Shown here in pieces: positions 13,159-23,488 of a stretch of DNA of 64,000 nt. This DNA comes from Thermothielavioides terrestris NRRL 8126 (lineage: Eukaryota; Ascomycota; Sordariomycetes; Sordariales; Chaetomiaceae): positions 930,001-994,000 of the forward strand of contig NC_016462.1 of the NCBI RefSeq assembly GCF_000226115.1, read 5' to 3'. The first letter of the stretch is position 1, and every line of letters starts with the position of its first letter. The position numbers were made by a program, and so were the translations under genes. The notes below the pieces were generated by a model that saw nothing but the letters and a program-made list of their open reading frames with translations, was not told the origin of the DNA and searched no databases.

Positions 13159-15414
13159 ATGGACGTGCCGCCGGTCAAGCTGTCGGAGCTGCTCCGGCAC
13201 CCGGACGACCTCGACAAGATCGCGGCGCTCAAGGCCGAGTTCTCACGCAAGAAGGCCGCCGTCGACTCGCAGCTGCGCGCCGGCCTGCGCGAGCAGCTCG
13301 AGACCATCCAGGCCGGCATGAACGGCCTGACCGACGGCCAGAAGACGGTGCAGCAGGTCAAGGACGAGATGATCAAGATCGACAAGATCTGCTCCGAGTC
13401 GCAGACCATGATCACCGATTTCGCCACCATCAACCTCGTGTCGCAGGCCCACCGCAACTTCGGTGCCGTCGAGACCATGCGCCACAACCTCGAGACCTTC
13501 AACGACCGCCTCGCCGCCATCCAGGAGATGCTGCGCCGCGACGACGAGGACGCCGAGAACATGCCGAACCTGCTGGCCGTGCACTACGAGCTGACCCAGC
13601 TGCGCAACATCCGCGACGACGCCATGGAGCAGATCCAGCGCGCCGACGACCCGAGCCTGCAGTCCACCCTGGAGGACTACTTTGAGCGCCTGGATGAGGC
13701 CATCGAGTGGTTCGACGAGCACATCAACCTGGTCGCCCGGAGCCTCATCAACCTCGTCATCACGGACAACACCAGCCTGGTCGTGCGCTTCGCCCTGATT
13801 ATCGAGGCCGAGGAGAAGAGCGACCAGCGGGTGCTGGCGCTGCAGGAGGCGCTCAAGGACCACAAGGAGATGGCCACGCGGTTCCAGAGCATCACGGACG
13901 GCGCCAAGACGGTGCGGGGTTACAAGGACAAATTTCTCGAAGCCATCCGGACGATCGGCCGGGGCCAGTTTGATCAGAGCAAGCAAGAGTTCTTGGCAGA
14001 CCCGGCCGAGCTGGAGAAGAGCCTGCGGTGGTACTTCAACGACCTCAACACGGTCCGCCTCGGCATGGTGCAGCTGATGCCCAAGAAGTGGAAGATCTTC
14101 CGGACGTGGACCAACATCTACCACGGCATGATGCACGACTTCCTCGTCGGCCTCATCGACGACCCCGCGACCTCGTCGGCGCACACGCTGGAGATCGTCG
14201 GCTGGCCCGAGAAGTACTACCGCAAGATGAGCAAGCTCGGCTTCAAGCAGGAGGAGCTGACGCCGCACGTCATCGACAACCGCGAGACCGAGCTCGTGCG
14301 CGACTTCCGCGCGCTCATCATCAAGTTCCTCGACGAGTGGATCGGCCGCATCTGGGCCCAGGAGGAGAAGGACTTCGCCGACCGCTGCGTCGAGGGCGGC
14401 AACCTCGACCAGGACGAGTACGGCTACTTCCGCAACAAGAACCTGGTCGACCTGTGGCGGATGCTGCGCGGCCAGCTCGACGCGGCGGCCAACTCGAAGC
14501 GCGCCGACGTGGCCGAGGGCGTGGTGGACGCCATGTTCCAGCGGCTGCGCCAGCGCCAGCAGTCGTGGCAGAAGATGCTCGAGGACGAGGCGGCCCGGTA
14601 CGAGACGGGCAAGGTGGCGGACCTCGAGGGATTCCAGCCGCTGCAGGACTGGCTGGTGGCGACGGCCAACGACCAGATCGCGTGCATCGACGACAACGAG
14701 GACGAGGGCCGGGTGTCCTACCTGAGCGACTTCCGCAAGAAGTTCAGCGCGCTCGTCACGCCGCAGTACATGGACCGCGCCGAGGCCGAGGTGGCCGCGC
14801 TGCGCGACGGCTACCTGGACCTCAGCACCTGGTGCATCACCAAGTTCGCCCAGCTCGTCTTCGCCGTCGACTTCAAATCCGTCATGCCCGACTTCTTCAC
14901 GCCGCGCTGGTACACGACCACGGCGATGGCGCGCATGATCGCTACCTTCGACGAGTACGTCGCCGACTACCGCCAGGTGCTGCACCACTCGCTCGTCGAC
15001 ATCTTCATCGAGATCTTCGCCGACGAGCTGCTGATCCGGTACCTGTCGGCGGTGCGCAACAAGGGCGCCAAGTTCCGCCGGTCGGACCAGTTCCAGGACA
15101 AGATCTTCGACGACCTCAAAACGGCCTTCGACTTTTTCAACAGCCTGCCGAACCCGGCGGTCGGCAACTCCATCAAGGAGACGTGGCGCGTCACCGAGCC
15201 GTTCCTGCAGCTGCTGTCGGTCGAGAAGGAGGCGGTGCCAGACGCCTTCGCCGCCTTCAAGGCGCGGTACTGGGACCTGCAGATCAGCTGGGTCGAGGCC
15301 GTGCTGCGGTCGCGCGACGACTTTGAGCGAAGCATGCTGAACGCCGTCAAGGCGCGGGCTGCGCAGATGGATGTGGCCCGCGGCCCGGAGACGATCATGA
15401 GCAAGGTGAAGTGA
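13159..15414 (+). CDS. SEC6: Exocyst complex subunit Sec6 (EXOC3)
   Basis: Intronless, 751 aa, full length for the family. The N-terminal 120 residues are charged and coiled-coil-like (LKAEFSRKKAAVDSQL and following), and the rest is the all-helical Sec6 rod, with recognisable blocks such as LFEAIRTIGRGQFD-like KFLEAIRTIGRGQFDQ (about 255-270) and LMPKKWKIFRTWTNIYH (about 307-323). Sec6 is part of the octameric exocyst that tethers secretory vesicles to the plasma membrane at growing hyphal tips and septa. No membrane helix or signal peptide is present, as expected for a peripheral subunit. A 581-codon antisense frame under this gene is a GC-skew shadow. The gene reads toward another plus-strand gene 327 bp downstream. 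Confidence 0.95.
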   Translation: MDVPPVKLSELLRHPDDLDKIAALKAEFSRKKAAVDSQLRAGLREQLETIQAGMNGLTDGQKTVQQVKDEMIKIDKICSESQTMITDFATINLVSQAHRNFGAVETMRHNLETFNDRLAAIQEMLRRDDEDAENMPNLLAVHYELTQLRNIRDDAMEQIQRADDPSLQSTLEDYFERLDEAIEWFDEHINLVARSLINLVITDNTSLVVRFALIIEAEEKSDQRVLALQEALKDHKEMATRFQSITDGAKTVRGYKDKFLEAIRTIGRGQFDQSKQEFLADPAELEKSLRWYFNDLNTVRLGMVQLMPKKWKIFRTWTNIYHGMMHDFLVGLIDDPATSSAHTLEIVGWPEKYYRKMSKLGFKQEELTPHVIDNRETELVRDFRALIIKFLDEWIGRIWAQEEKDFADRCVEGGNLDQDEYGYFRNKNLVDLWRMLRGQLDAAANSKRADVAEGVVDAMFQRLRQRQQSWQKMLEDEAARYETGKVADLEGFQPLQDWLVATANDQIACIDDNEDEGRVSYLSDFRKKFSALVTPQYMDRAEAEVAALRDGYLDLSTWCITKFAQLVFAVDFKSVMPDFFTPRWYTTTAMARMIATFDEYVADYRQVLHHSLVDIFIEIFADELLIRYLSAVRNKGAKFRRSDQFQDKIFDDLKTAFDFFNSLPNPAVGNSIKETWRVTEPFLQLLSVEKEAVPDAFAAFKARYWDLQISWVEAVLRSRDDFERSMLNAVKARAAQMDVARGPETIMSKVK

Positions 15415-15741
15415 TGTGCCGTGTACTGTAATGAATGATTATGATGTCACGAGGGTCCGCGGTGGTGACCGGTTGTGTCTCCTGCAACCCCTTACGGTGG
15501 TGAGCCGCAGGGTTTCCCCGGGCAACTGCCCAATCAGGCAATTGAGTAAACACAGCGGGTGGCGTCGTCTCCCGCGCTCCCACGACCACCATTCATTTTC
15601 ACCGGGTTTGAGGATTGTTCAACTCTCGTCGACGGAACAAGTTGGTGACGAGCCGGCGTAAACTTAGCTTCGCTGAATCGGCCCTGTTCTGATCCTCTCC
15701 CGGGTGAAAACAAAACAACGGCTTCGGCCGCCGGACCAACC
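15415..15741. other. Short intergenic region
   Basis: Contains the SEC6 3' UTR and the promoter of the proline-rich unknown gene. Nothing else is recognisable. Confidence 0.55.
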
Positions 15742-16668
15742 ATGGCACGCAACTTCAACGCCTACAACTACGTCGACACCCGGATAGTCTCATCCTGGCT
15801 GCATGGAATCCCGTCCGACGCCGGCGGCGGCAGCGAGGCGACCTTGATCGCCCCGTCGGTGTGCGCGCCGTCCGCGCCCCGACAGCGCAAAGACCAGCCC
15901 CGCGCCGCGCCATCGCCACCGGCCACACCTCGTCGGCCGCGTCCCGCGCCGGATCTGAGCCCAGATGCACCCATCCACGAACCGTCAGCCCCGGATGCAA
16001 GCCCCGTCCGCTCGCCCGTCCGACCGGCACCCCGTCCAAACCCGGACCCAAACGCAGCCTCTTCCCCCAACCGCAACAAAAACAACAACACCTGCCCGCC
16101 TCCCGACTCAATCGCCGAACTCCGCAAGGAAATCATCGCCAATTTCCACGCGCACTGCCCCTTCTGCAACCCTCCTTCCCCATTCCCCTCTTCCTCCCCC
16201 TCCCCGCTCGCCGCCTCCACCCCGAACACAACCACACCCAATCCCACTCCCAACCCCACCCCCAACCCCCGGAACAACAACAATCCTAAACCCCCCTGCC
16301 CCCGCTGCGCCGCCGCCGAAGCATACACCAACCGCCCCCACCACCACGCGCGCTTCCTCGCCTCCCACCTCCTGCCCATCTCGCGCGTACTCTCGTTCGA
16401 CGAGACGGTGGCCTACCTCAACGAGGCGATCGCGGCGCGGCTGGCGGGGGTCCTCGCGCGCGGCGGGGGCGGGGACAGCGCGCGGGGCGTGGCGCGGACG
16501 TTCCCTACCCTCGACGACTTTGATGTTGTCCGGGCTGTGGCGGAGGGGCGGAGGCGGGTTTTGGAGGGGGATTTTGTTGCCGCCGGTGGGGGGGAAGAGG
16601 TCAGGTTGGGGGTGGACAGGTTTGGGATTTTGAGGGATCGGTTGGCTGGGACTGGGGGGGAGAGGTGA
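15742..16668 (+). CDS. Proline-rich protein of unknown function with CxxC pairs
   Basis: Single exon, 308 aa, starting in good context (accATGG). I do not recognise the family. Residues about 1-30 (ARNFNAYNYVDTRIVSSWL) look ordered; about 40-130 is Pro/Arg/Ser-rich. Two CxxC pairs, CPFC (about 139-142) and CPRC (about 186-189), flank a Pro/Asn/Thr tract and could bind zinc together. The C-terminal 90 residues are again more ordered, with helix-like segments (SRVLSFDETVAYLNEAIAARLAGVL, part shown to about 228 only as a description of position). No signal peptide or membrane helix. The long reading frame, start context and position after SEC6 support it as a real gene, but low-complexity DNA can create long frames, so moderate confidence. 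Confidence 0.6.
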   Translation: MARNFNAYNYVDTRIVSSWLHGIPSDAGGGSEATLIAPSVCAPSAPRQRKDQPRAAPSPPATPRRPRPAPDLSPDAPIHEPSAPDASPVRSPVRPAPRPNPDPNAASSPNRNKNNNTCPPPDSIAELRKEIIANFHAHCPFCNPPSPFPSSSPSPLAASTPNTTTPNPTPNPTPNPRNNNNPKPPCPRCAAAEAYTNRPHHHARFLASHLLPISRVLSFDETVAYLNEAIAARLAGVLARGGGGDSARGVARTFPTLDDFDVVRAVAEGRRRVLEGDFVAAGGGEEVRLGVDRFGILRDRLAGTGGER

Positions 16669-17061
16669 AAATCCTGGGGAAGGGTGATGGCGAGGTTGGG
16701 GAGGGACGGATGGTGAGATTAGGGAGGGAAAGACGGATGATGAGGATGTGGGACGGGAGGGGAACGGGGCCTTCTTTGGAAGCCGGCGGGCCGGTTGGGT
16801 GTGGATTTCTTAGAAGTTGAAATGGGAGATATCATAAGGAGGGAGTGGACGGGAAACTTTTGATAGTAGTTTGGCCGGACCAAACGGACAAGATAATGAC
16901 CTCTACAAACAGCCGCCCACCCAGTCCCTAATCCACGCAATGCAATGCTCGCCGTGTCCCACCCAGCATAAGACATGCCCAGCTACCCAAACCAACAAAG
17001 TAGTAACCGAGCGTAACAAGACAACCCAAATAACCGCCCTATGCATAACACCATGCCAAAA
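16669..17061. other. Convergent intergenic region
   Basis: Space between the stops of the proline-rich gene (plus) and IMA1 (minus). It should hold both 3' UTRs. The first part is G-rich on the plus strand. No gene seen. Confidence 0.55.
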
Positions 17062-19120
17062 TCACGCCTTTTTCCTCCCGGTATCCCCCTTCCCACCACC
17101 ACCACCCACCAACCTCCTAAACCACCCACCGCCCTGCTTCCCCCTGCGCTCTCCCTCGTCACCATCCAACCGAAACCCCTCCCCAAACATGCCCGACAGC
17201 TCATTCCTCGGATCACTCCTCTCCCTCTCGCCCCCACCAACCACCATATCGGCGAAAAAACTCGGCTCCGCAAACGTCACCGCCGTCCCACCACCACTAC
17301 CACCACCACCACCACCAGCAATACCAGCCGCAGACCCGCCCTCCTCCCTTGCGAGCGTCAGCCCGTCCCCGCGAAATCGCACGGCCTCGCGCTTCTCAAC
17401 CGGGCTCGCGCGCAGCCGCGGCTGGTTGGGCGGGTTGAAGACACGCTGGGCCGGGGTGGTCGGTGCGGGCGGCACGCGGTACCAGAAGGGCCGGGAGGGC
17501 GGCTCGGTGGGGGCGGCGCCGAAGGGCTGGGCGGGGCGCTGGCCTTGAGTGTTGAAGGCTCGGTAGGGGGACTGGAAGGACGCGGTGGTGCTTGTGGTGG
17601 TGGTGGTGGAGGGAGGGGGGACGGGGGTCGGGCACCAGTCCATTTCTTCTGTGGCGCGGTGCGAGCGGCCGTATGAGGAGATGGGTTGCGGCGAGATGTT
17701 GAGGGCGTTGATTTGTTGTAGGGAGGTGGTCAGCTTTTGGGCGGCTTGCGTGTGGGCGTGGCCCATGGGAGGGAGGTTGGAGCGGCGCGGGATGGCGGGG
17801 GAGAGCTCCACGGGGCTCGGAGGCGTGCTGGAGGCTGGGGAGCGCGAGATCTCGTCGAGGAGGTCGGCGATGGATTTTGTTTCGTCGTGGCGTGCGGAGG
17901 AGGCAGACTTCTCTGGTGGGTCGCGAAGCTGAAGGGATTGAGAGGAGGAAGAGGAGGCGCTGAATAAAGGGGCCACGTTGATCTTGATGGAGCGTGGCGC
18001 GAGGGTGAATATCTGAGACGTCAGTAATTGTGTTACCATAACCGACAGACACGGAAGAAGGATAACATACTAGAAAAACAAAGCCCACGGCAGAGGCGTG
18101 GCCTGCCATCAGCATTTGAATTTGAATTCGCGACGGATCTGGCGTCGTCAAGTCCAGCCTGGGCAGGCCAATGCGGAGGGCGACGGCCATGGCCTGGAAC
18201 AAGTACCATTGTGTGACTCCGCTGATGTGCCTGGTAAAGCCCCTAAATATCTGAGCAAAACGCGGGTTCCACCAGGCGCCCAGCACGCTGGCTAACGCAC
18301 TCCATCTCAGCAGCCGTTCCGCAGCCGGAAGCCTGCCCAATGCGGGCCCGCATATCCTCAGCCACCGGACCGTAACCAGGCTCTCATCCACCTCCGCCCA
18401 CGTAAAGTACCGCAAAAGAAGCTCGTGCACCACCACAGCGTGCCAGACCAGCTGCAGCACAAACCCGGCGACCCACAGCCACCTGCCGGCGGCATCAAAG
18501 AGCTCCAGCCAGCCGGTGGCTTTGGCGGTGGTCCTCGCGCTCGCGCTCCGGTCGAGCATGCGGCGCAGCAGGTCCGTCTTGGCGGTGTAGGCGGCCTGCT
18601 CGAGGCGCTGGCGCACCTTGGGCTCGCACTCGGCGCATATCTGCGGGTAGAGGCGCTCCTGGTTCCGGCGGAAGCGGTAGAGGCCCTTCTCGCGCTCGGC
18701 GTAGTCGGGGTCGTCCGGGTCCGGCAGGTACTGTGCCAGGGAGGCGCTCAGCAGGTGCTGGTTCTTGAGGCAGGTGTCGCAGAAGATGGAGGCGTTGGTG
18801 GTCGGGCTCGAGGGCGGCGACGATGCGCGCGGCACGGCGAACTGGCGCGGGGTCGCTTCCTTGTCGGTCGAGACGGGCGGGTCGGTGATGTCGCCGTTCT
18901 GTCGGGAGCAGGGGCAGTCAGCACCGTGATTTTTTTCTAGAAAAAAAAGAGAAAAAAAAAAAAAAAATCAAGGAGTGCTAGTCATACGCACCTCGTCGAG
19001 GTAGTTGGTGGCATCGCAGTGTGGACACTCAAAGCGGCGCGTGCGGCCGTCGTAGGGGGTGGAGGTCTTGCGGCCGCAGTAGAAGCACGTCAGATAGCGC
19101 GTGCGATGGAGTCGCGGCAT
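17062..19120 (-). CDS. IMA1: Inner nuclear membrane protein Ima1 (TMEM201/Samp1 type)
   Basis: Three exons on the minus strand: 18992-19120, 18071-18898 and 17062-18012, 635 aa; all junctions are phase 0. The N-terminus holds the Ima1_N zinc-binding domain: Cys12/Cys15 (CFYC), Cys32/Cys35 (CPHC), Cys83/Cys86 (CDTC) and a later CAEC. Exon 2 then gives several hydrophobic helices (for example WLWVAGFVLQLVWHAVVV, YLFQAMAVALRIGL, MLMAGHASAVGFVF). Exon 3 is a Ser/Pro/Gly-rich tail. Fission yeast Ima1 and animal Samp1/NET5 are inner nuclear membrane proteins that couple chromatin and LINC complexes. The first intron contains long T/A runs. The gene is divergent from ALG14 with about 1.2 kb between starts. 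The exact end of the low-complexity tail is the least certain part. Confidence 0.88.
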
Positions 19121-20311
19121 CTTGCTTGCACAGCCAACACCACAGCAAGCATGCCAGGATGACGGCTGCACAATGCGACCCGGCCCGGCTTGGCGACAAT
19201 GCCTATTTGTAGGGGGCGGGGGCAGTCAGGCGTGTGTTTGACTTTCGATGGTGTTTCTCTGTTTCTGTTGTTGCTTGTTGCTGGGGCAGATTCTGCCGGG
19301 CGGTCTTGATTTTCAGTGTGTTCCCGCCTGCAGATTGGCTCTTTCAGCGCGAGTTAGATAAATGAGCTTTCTCAAGCCGCAGCTGTCTTCCCTCCTGTGG
19401 AGAATAATCCATACTCCCGCAGTGCCCCACAGCAGGGAATTACACAATGCATCTTACAAGTGGACAACAATAACTATCACAATTAGGTAACTTACATAAC
19501 AGCAGAGCTGTTTGGTAACCACACTTCATACCTTACCTCCCTGCTGGCACTCACGGGCAACACACAGCTTCCAGCCCAAGAAGTAGCTTCACAACCTCAC
19601 TCGGATCACATTAGCCACCAACCACAGAACAGCCGATTCTGGCCCACCACGTCTGACTTCAAACTTGCGACTCCCCGCAGCTCATTGGCAACTACCTCCT
19701 GTTTCCATCCGACGTGCCCCCTGCCTCGTTTGCTGTAAAGTCGTGACTCTCACACATCGCTGTAGCCAATCCATCCACTCAGACACAGATCGACTCCTGT
19801 TTCTCAACAGATAGAACATCGCAGACCTCAGACTCGAAAGAGTCATAGTCTTCTTTGTCGGTTGGGCCCAAACGAGTGTCCCAATTCAGTTGTACACTGG
19901 AACTTCCTTGACTGACCCATCATGTAGATCTTCACCGAGGGGGTTGTGTGCACGCATTTCACGGAGCGGTACTCAAACTTGGACATCAGTCGAGCTCTTC
20001 TAGCACAACCACAACCGCACCGGGTCTCACTTACTCTGAACCCCCCCTTTTGTTCTTCGCAGTCTCTGTTTTCGCCCTTGTTTGGAGAAAACACAACAAG
20101 AACGGAGAGATTATAGATCGAAGACGGCTTCAGTGAGCGTGCGTGCTGCGCTTACCCCTGAGCCAACCCAACTCTGCCCCTCGGCTCCTGGGTGGTCAGC
20201 ATCGACCACTCAGGCCCTGCGGCTTGGACGGTGGCCCAGCAGTGTACAAGCCGCGCAGGCCGCGGCTGAGCATTCTCGTCGCTTAGTCGGCGACGACATC
20301 ATCACAGCACG
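19121..20311. other. Divergent promoter region IMA1/ALG14
   Basis: About 1.2 kb between two divergent starts. It is richer in A/T than the flanking coding DNA and has several short frames, none with a domain. A C run (20041-20048) and pyrimidine-rich patches probably belong to the 5' leader of ALG14. Confidence 0.5.
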
Positions 20312-21521
20312 ATGGAACCACACCAGAGTACAGGCAACGATGCGATGGACCCGCACAATGGCAGAGAAGAAAGTCAGGCCTATTCTTCGTCGCCAGTTTT
20401 CTTCCCAACACCAAACAACAAGATCAGGCCGACCTCGGATGAAGAGATCGCTGCCGACGTTTCCAACCTCCAACCACCAGAATCAACCGAGACACCGAGA
20501 CCAAACTCCACGCCAATATCAAACAAGGACGCCGAGATGGAGGCAGCTCGCGAAGTTACGCTGGAAATGTTGCACGATCTTGGCGGAGACGACTTCGGCG
20601 CCTTCTTCTTCCTCGGTCTCTTCGCCATCTTTCTCGTTTCGGCAGTCGGTTTTTTCCTTCTCTCCTGGTCCTGGATTACCGCCATCATCGGCGTCTTCAT
20701 CGGTTTCGTCGTGGTAAGCCCAACATGCCCGCTCGTCTTGACCGTGTTTCCCCCCTTCCCGATCGATCTCTGACTGACGACCGTCTCAGTGGCGCCATCT
20801 CTCACTCAAGTACGACCAGCCTCGCCCGCAGCAGGGCCGTCGCTGGATCACCCGCACCTCTCCTTTCGTTCCCGACACCAGCCGCCTCCCCGCCGTCTAC
20901 TTCCTGTACGTGCTCGGCTCGGGCGGTCACACGACCGAGATGCTCGAGATCATCAAGCGCCACTTCAAGCCGCAGAGCAACCAGCACCGCCGCTACCTCG
21001 TCGGCATCGGCGACCAGGACTCGCTCGACCGCGTCATCAAGCTCGAGGCCACCATCCGCCGCGCCTACGACCGGGAATCCGCCGGCACGATCGACGCGTT
21101 CCACGTGCCGCGCGCGCGTCGCGTGCACCAGCCGCTGTGGACGGCGCCGCTGACCTGCCTGCTGACGGCGGTGCACGCGGTCAACGCGCTGACGCGCGAG
21201 CCGGACGCGCGGCCGCGCACCCGCCACGGCGCGCAGTTCAAGTACCCGCACGTGGTGGTGACCAACGGCCCCGCGACGGGCTTCATCGTGTGCGCGGTCG
21301 CCCACCTGCTCAAGCTGTTCTGCCTGGTGCCGCCGGGCCGCCTTAAGATGGTGTACGTCGAGTCGTGGGCCCGCACCCGCTCGCTCAGCCTGACCGGCCG
21401 CCTGTTCCGCTGGTCCGGCATCGCCGACGTCTTCTGCGTCCAGCACGAGCGCCTCGCCCGCGCCGTCCCCGGCGCCCTCTACGTCGGCCCCATCGCCGCC
21501 CCGCTGCCGCCCCCCGGCTAG
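20312..21521 (+). CDS. ALG14: UDP-GlcNAc transferase membrane subunit Alg14
   Basis: Two exons (20312-20713, 20790-21521), 377 aa, phase-0 junction. Residues 1-95 are polar and probably disordered; about 100-135 is strongly hydrophobic and is the ER membrane anchor. Exon 2 carries the glycosyltransferase-like fold with the family motifs GSGGHTTEML (about 179-188), VVVTNGPATG and VYVESWARTRSLSLTGRL. Alg14 anchors the catalytic subunit Alg13 on the cytosolic face of the ER, adding the second GlcNAc to dolichol-PP-GlcNAc in N-glycan assembly. The protein is longer than yeast Alg14 because of the N-terminal extension. Oddly, after the TAG stop the same frame stays open for 24 more codons with coding-like composition to a second TAG at 21596-21598, which hints at a recently gained stop or an alternative 3' splice. 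Confidence 0.93.
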
Positions 21522-22011
21522 CGCCCGGAGGACGTGGCGTGGCCGCCCGCCGTCTCGGTCATCGACCGCCTCGGCCTGCGCCGGCCCGGCCAGGAGTAGG
21601 TTGGGCACGGCCAGGAGGGAGATTGCGGGGGATGGGCGTGGCCGGAATGGCTATGGTGTGTTTCTTTTTTTGTGGGGGGAGTTGGGTTGGGCGCCAGGGA
21701 GGGCCCATTTCATACGGTGGTATAAAATCTTTTTAGTTTTCAATCTAAACTGAAGATTGAGGGGCGGAAAGCTCTCTTCCCCGTTCCATCTGACCTAGAT
21801 CCGGACTTGGGCCGGAAGGAAACTGTTAATGAACCTGTCGGGACGCCAGGATGTGGTGTCGAAGGTAAGGAAGTCGTCCGATATCCCGCCTCCTCGTCCG
21901 TGAAATGCTGTACCAAGTTCTATTCTGCCGAACATTTTTTTTATACACAAGTATACACGAGCAGGCACCCCAGTTTGGTCCCGCTCGACATCGGTTTGCC
22001 GCTCGCGAGAC
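21522..22011. other. Convergent intergenic region
   Basis: ALG14 and RSM25 converge here. The first 77 bp extends the ALG14 frame beyond its stop. AT-rich patches near 21718-21760 (tataaaatc, ttttagttttc) are likely 3' UTR/poly(A) sequence. Confidence 0.55.
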
Positions 22012-22847
22012 TCATATATCCAGCTCGTCCTCATCCCTTCCGCTCTCGGTATCAACGACGTTGGTGTACGCTGAAGTCCGCTCGGCCTCGAGCTTGGCGA
22101 TCTCGTCGGTCGCCCACTTCTTCCACCGCTCGTACATGGCGTCCTCGAGCTCCATGCCGATCTGCAGATGCGTCTTGCCGAAGTAGGCGCCGTACATGCG
22201 CGCCTCCTCGGCCGCTATCCTGCGCTCGATCTCCTCCTGCTGCCGCAGCTTGTAGAACTCCTTGCGCACCACGTCATACGCCCGTTGTTTCGACATGCCC
22301 TTGTTCTCCATCAGCCAGAGCTGGCGCTGGACGACGCTATTTCGCCGGGATTGTGTCAGTTATACGCATGAATTCCTCTCGTTTCGCCCTTCGACCAAAC
22401 CAGATGGGGAGTCCCGCCGCCACCAGTAGGCGAGTGAACATGGACCTACCTCTCACCGCTCAGCGCCATGCCCGGCTGGCGCAGGCCCTTGCTCCAGTCG
22501 CGGTAGCGGGCGTCCTGGCCGTCGAGCTCGAGCACCAGCTTGGGGCGGGCCAGCTCCCACGGGTGGTCGCGGTAGAAGTCCCGGCGCAGCTCGTCCTCCG
22601 GGTGCACGATGCGCGTCGGGCGGAACAGGTTGCGCGGCACGCGCCCGCCGGCCAGCCGGTCCCGCGGCTCCGTGTGCTGCAGCGGGTACGGGCGCGTGAG
22701 CACCTCCGCCGGCGGGATGTGCGTCACCGCCTGCAGCCACGGCGGCGCCGTCCGCTCCGTGACCCCGTCTTTGTGCACGAGCGGGGTCAGCAGCGCCTTG
22801 GCCGTGTCGTAGACCCGCGCCGCGCGGAATTGGCGGCCGCGGACCAT
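22012..22847 (-). CDS. RSM25: Mitochondrial ribosomal small subunit protein Rsm25/mS23
   Basis: Two exons on the minus strand (22450-22847 and 22012-22336), 240 aa. The N-terminus is basic ([16 protein letters not shown]) as usual for this family, then PPWLQAV and [10 protein letters not shown] blocks, then the hallmark [24 protein letters not shown] (the central HPWELARP is the best marker). Exon 2 is highly charged and predicted helical. This is the fungal 37S/mS23 protein of the mitochondrial small ribosomal subunit. It has no cleavable presequence that I can see, which is common for Rsm25. The gene is head to head with a PPR protein gene, 641 bp between starts. Confidence 0.9.
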
Positions 22848-23488
22848 GTTTCTGGATGGTGCTCGAGGGGTTCTTCTGGGTTGGTGTGGACGAGGGAGGA
22901 GTTGGGTGCGAGAACGAGTCGGGCAGGGCGGTTGAGGGCCCCCAAATTACGTGTGGGCGGGCAGTCAATCGAGAATCGCGGAGGGCGCTATAGCGGTACC
23001 ATCGGTTGTTGCGTTCTCCTCTCGCGCGCCAGCGCTGGGACTGCTGCTCCTCGTTGTCGTCTTCGTGGTCGTCTTCCGTGTTGCAGAACAGATGTGGAGC
23101 TCTGCGGCTTGCTTCCACTGAGCAAGGGTCCCAAAATTTCAGTGGACCCCTCCAATGGGTGCGCAGTGCCGGCGCAAATTTGTCCCCTCACCAAGGCGCC
23201 AAATCGCAGCCCACTCTGACGGACGGGACCAAGACCCACTCGCGCTAACTCCGACCCCTGCCGTTCCGCTGCAGGTTCTCGGTGCCAGTGGCTTGCGATA
23301 AGCTCCGCCAAACTCGACTTTTTCTCGCTGCCCGGTTCATCTAACTTCCTAGCCGTGCCTACCCATGGTATCACGTCCCGGCGCCGAACGCCAACACCCA
23401 CGCCGTCCCCTGAACCACGCACCCGGGCTGCTACATCGCTGGGCGAGAGGCTGGGTTGACGGCAAGCCACCATGTTGGACAACAGCTC
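22848..23488. other. Divergent promoter region RSM25/PPR gene
   Basis: The 641-bp spacer separates two genes that are both predicted to serve mitochondrial gene expression. It must contain both promoters. An ATG at 23472 lies out of frame 17 bp before the PPR start and could act as a short upstream ORF. Confidence 0.55.

Noticed and set aside
13243..14988. 581-codon minus-strand open frame under SEC6
   Set aside because: Shadow of a GC-rich coding strand; Val/Leu/Arg/His-rich composition, no domain, and SEC6 on the other strand is certain.
20789..21608. Overlapping long frames on both strands in the ALG14 second exon
   Set aside because: GC-rich shadows; ALG14 motifs fix the true frame.
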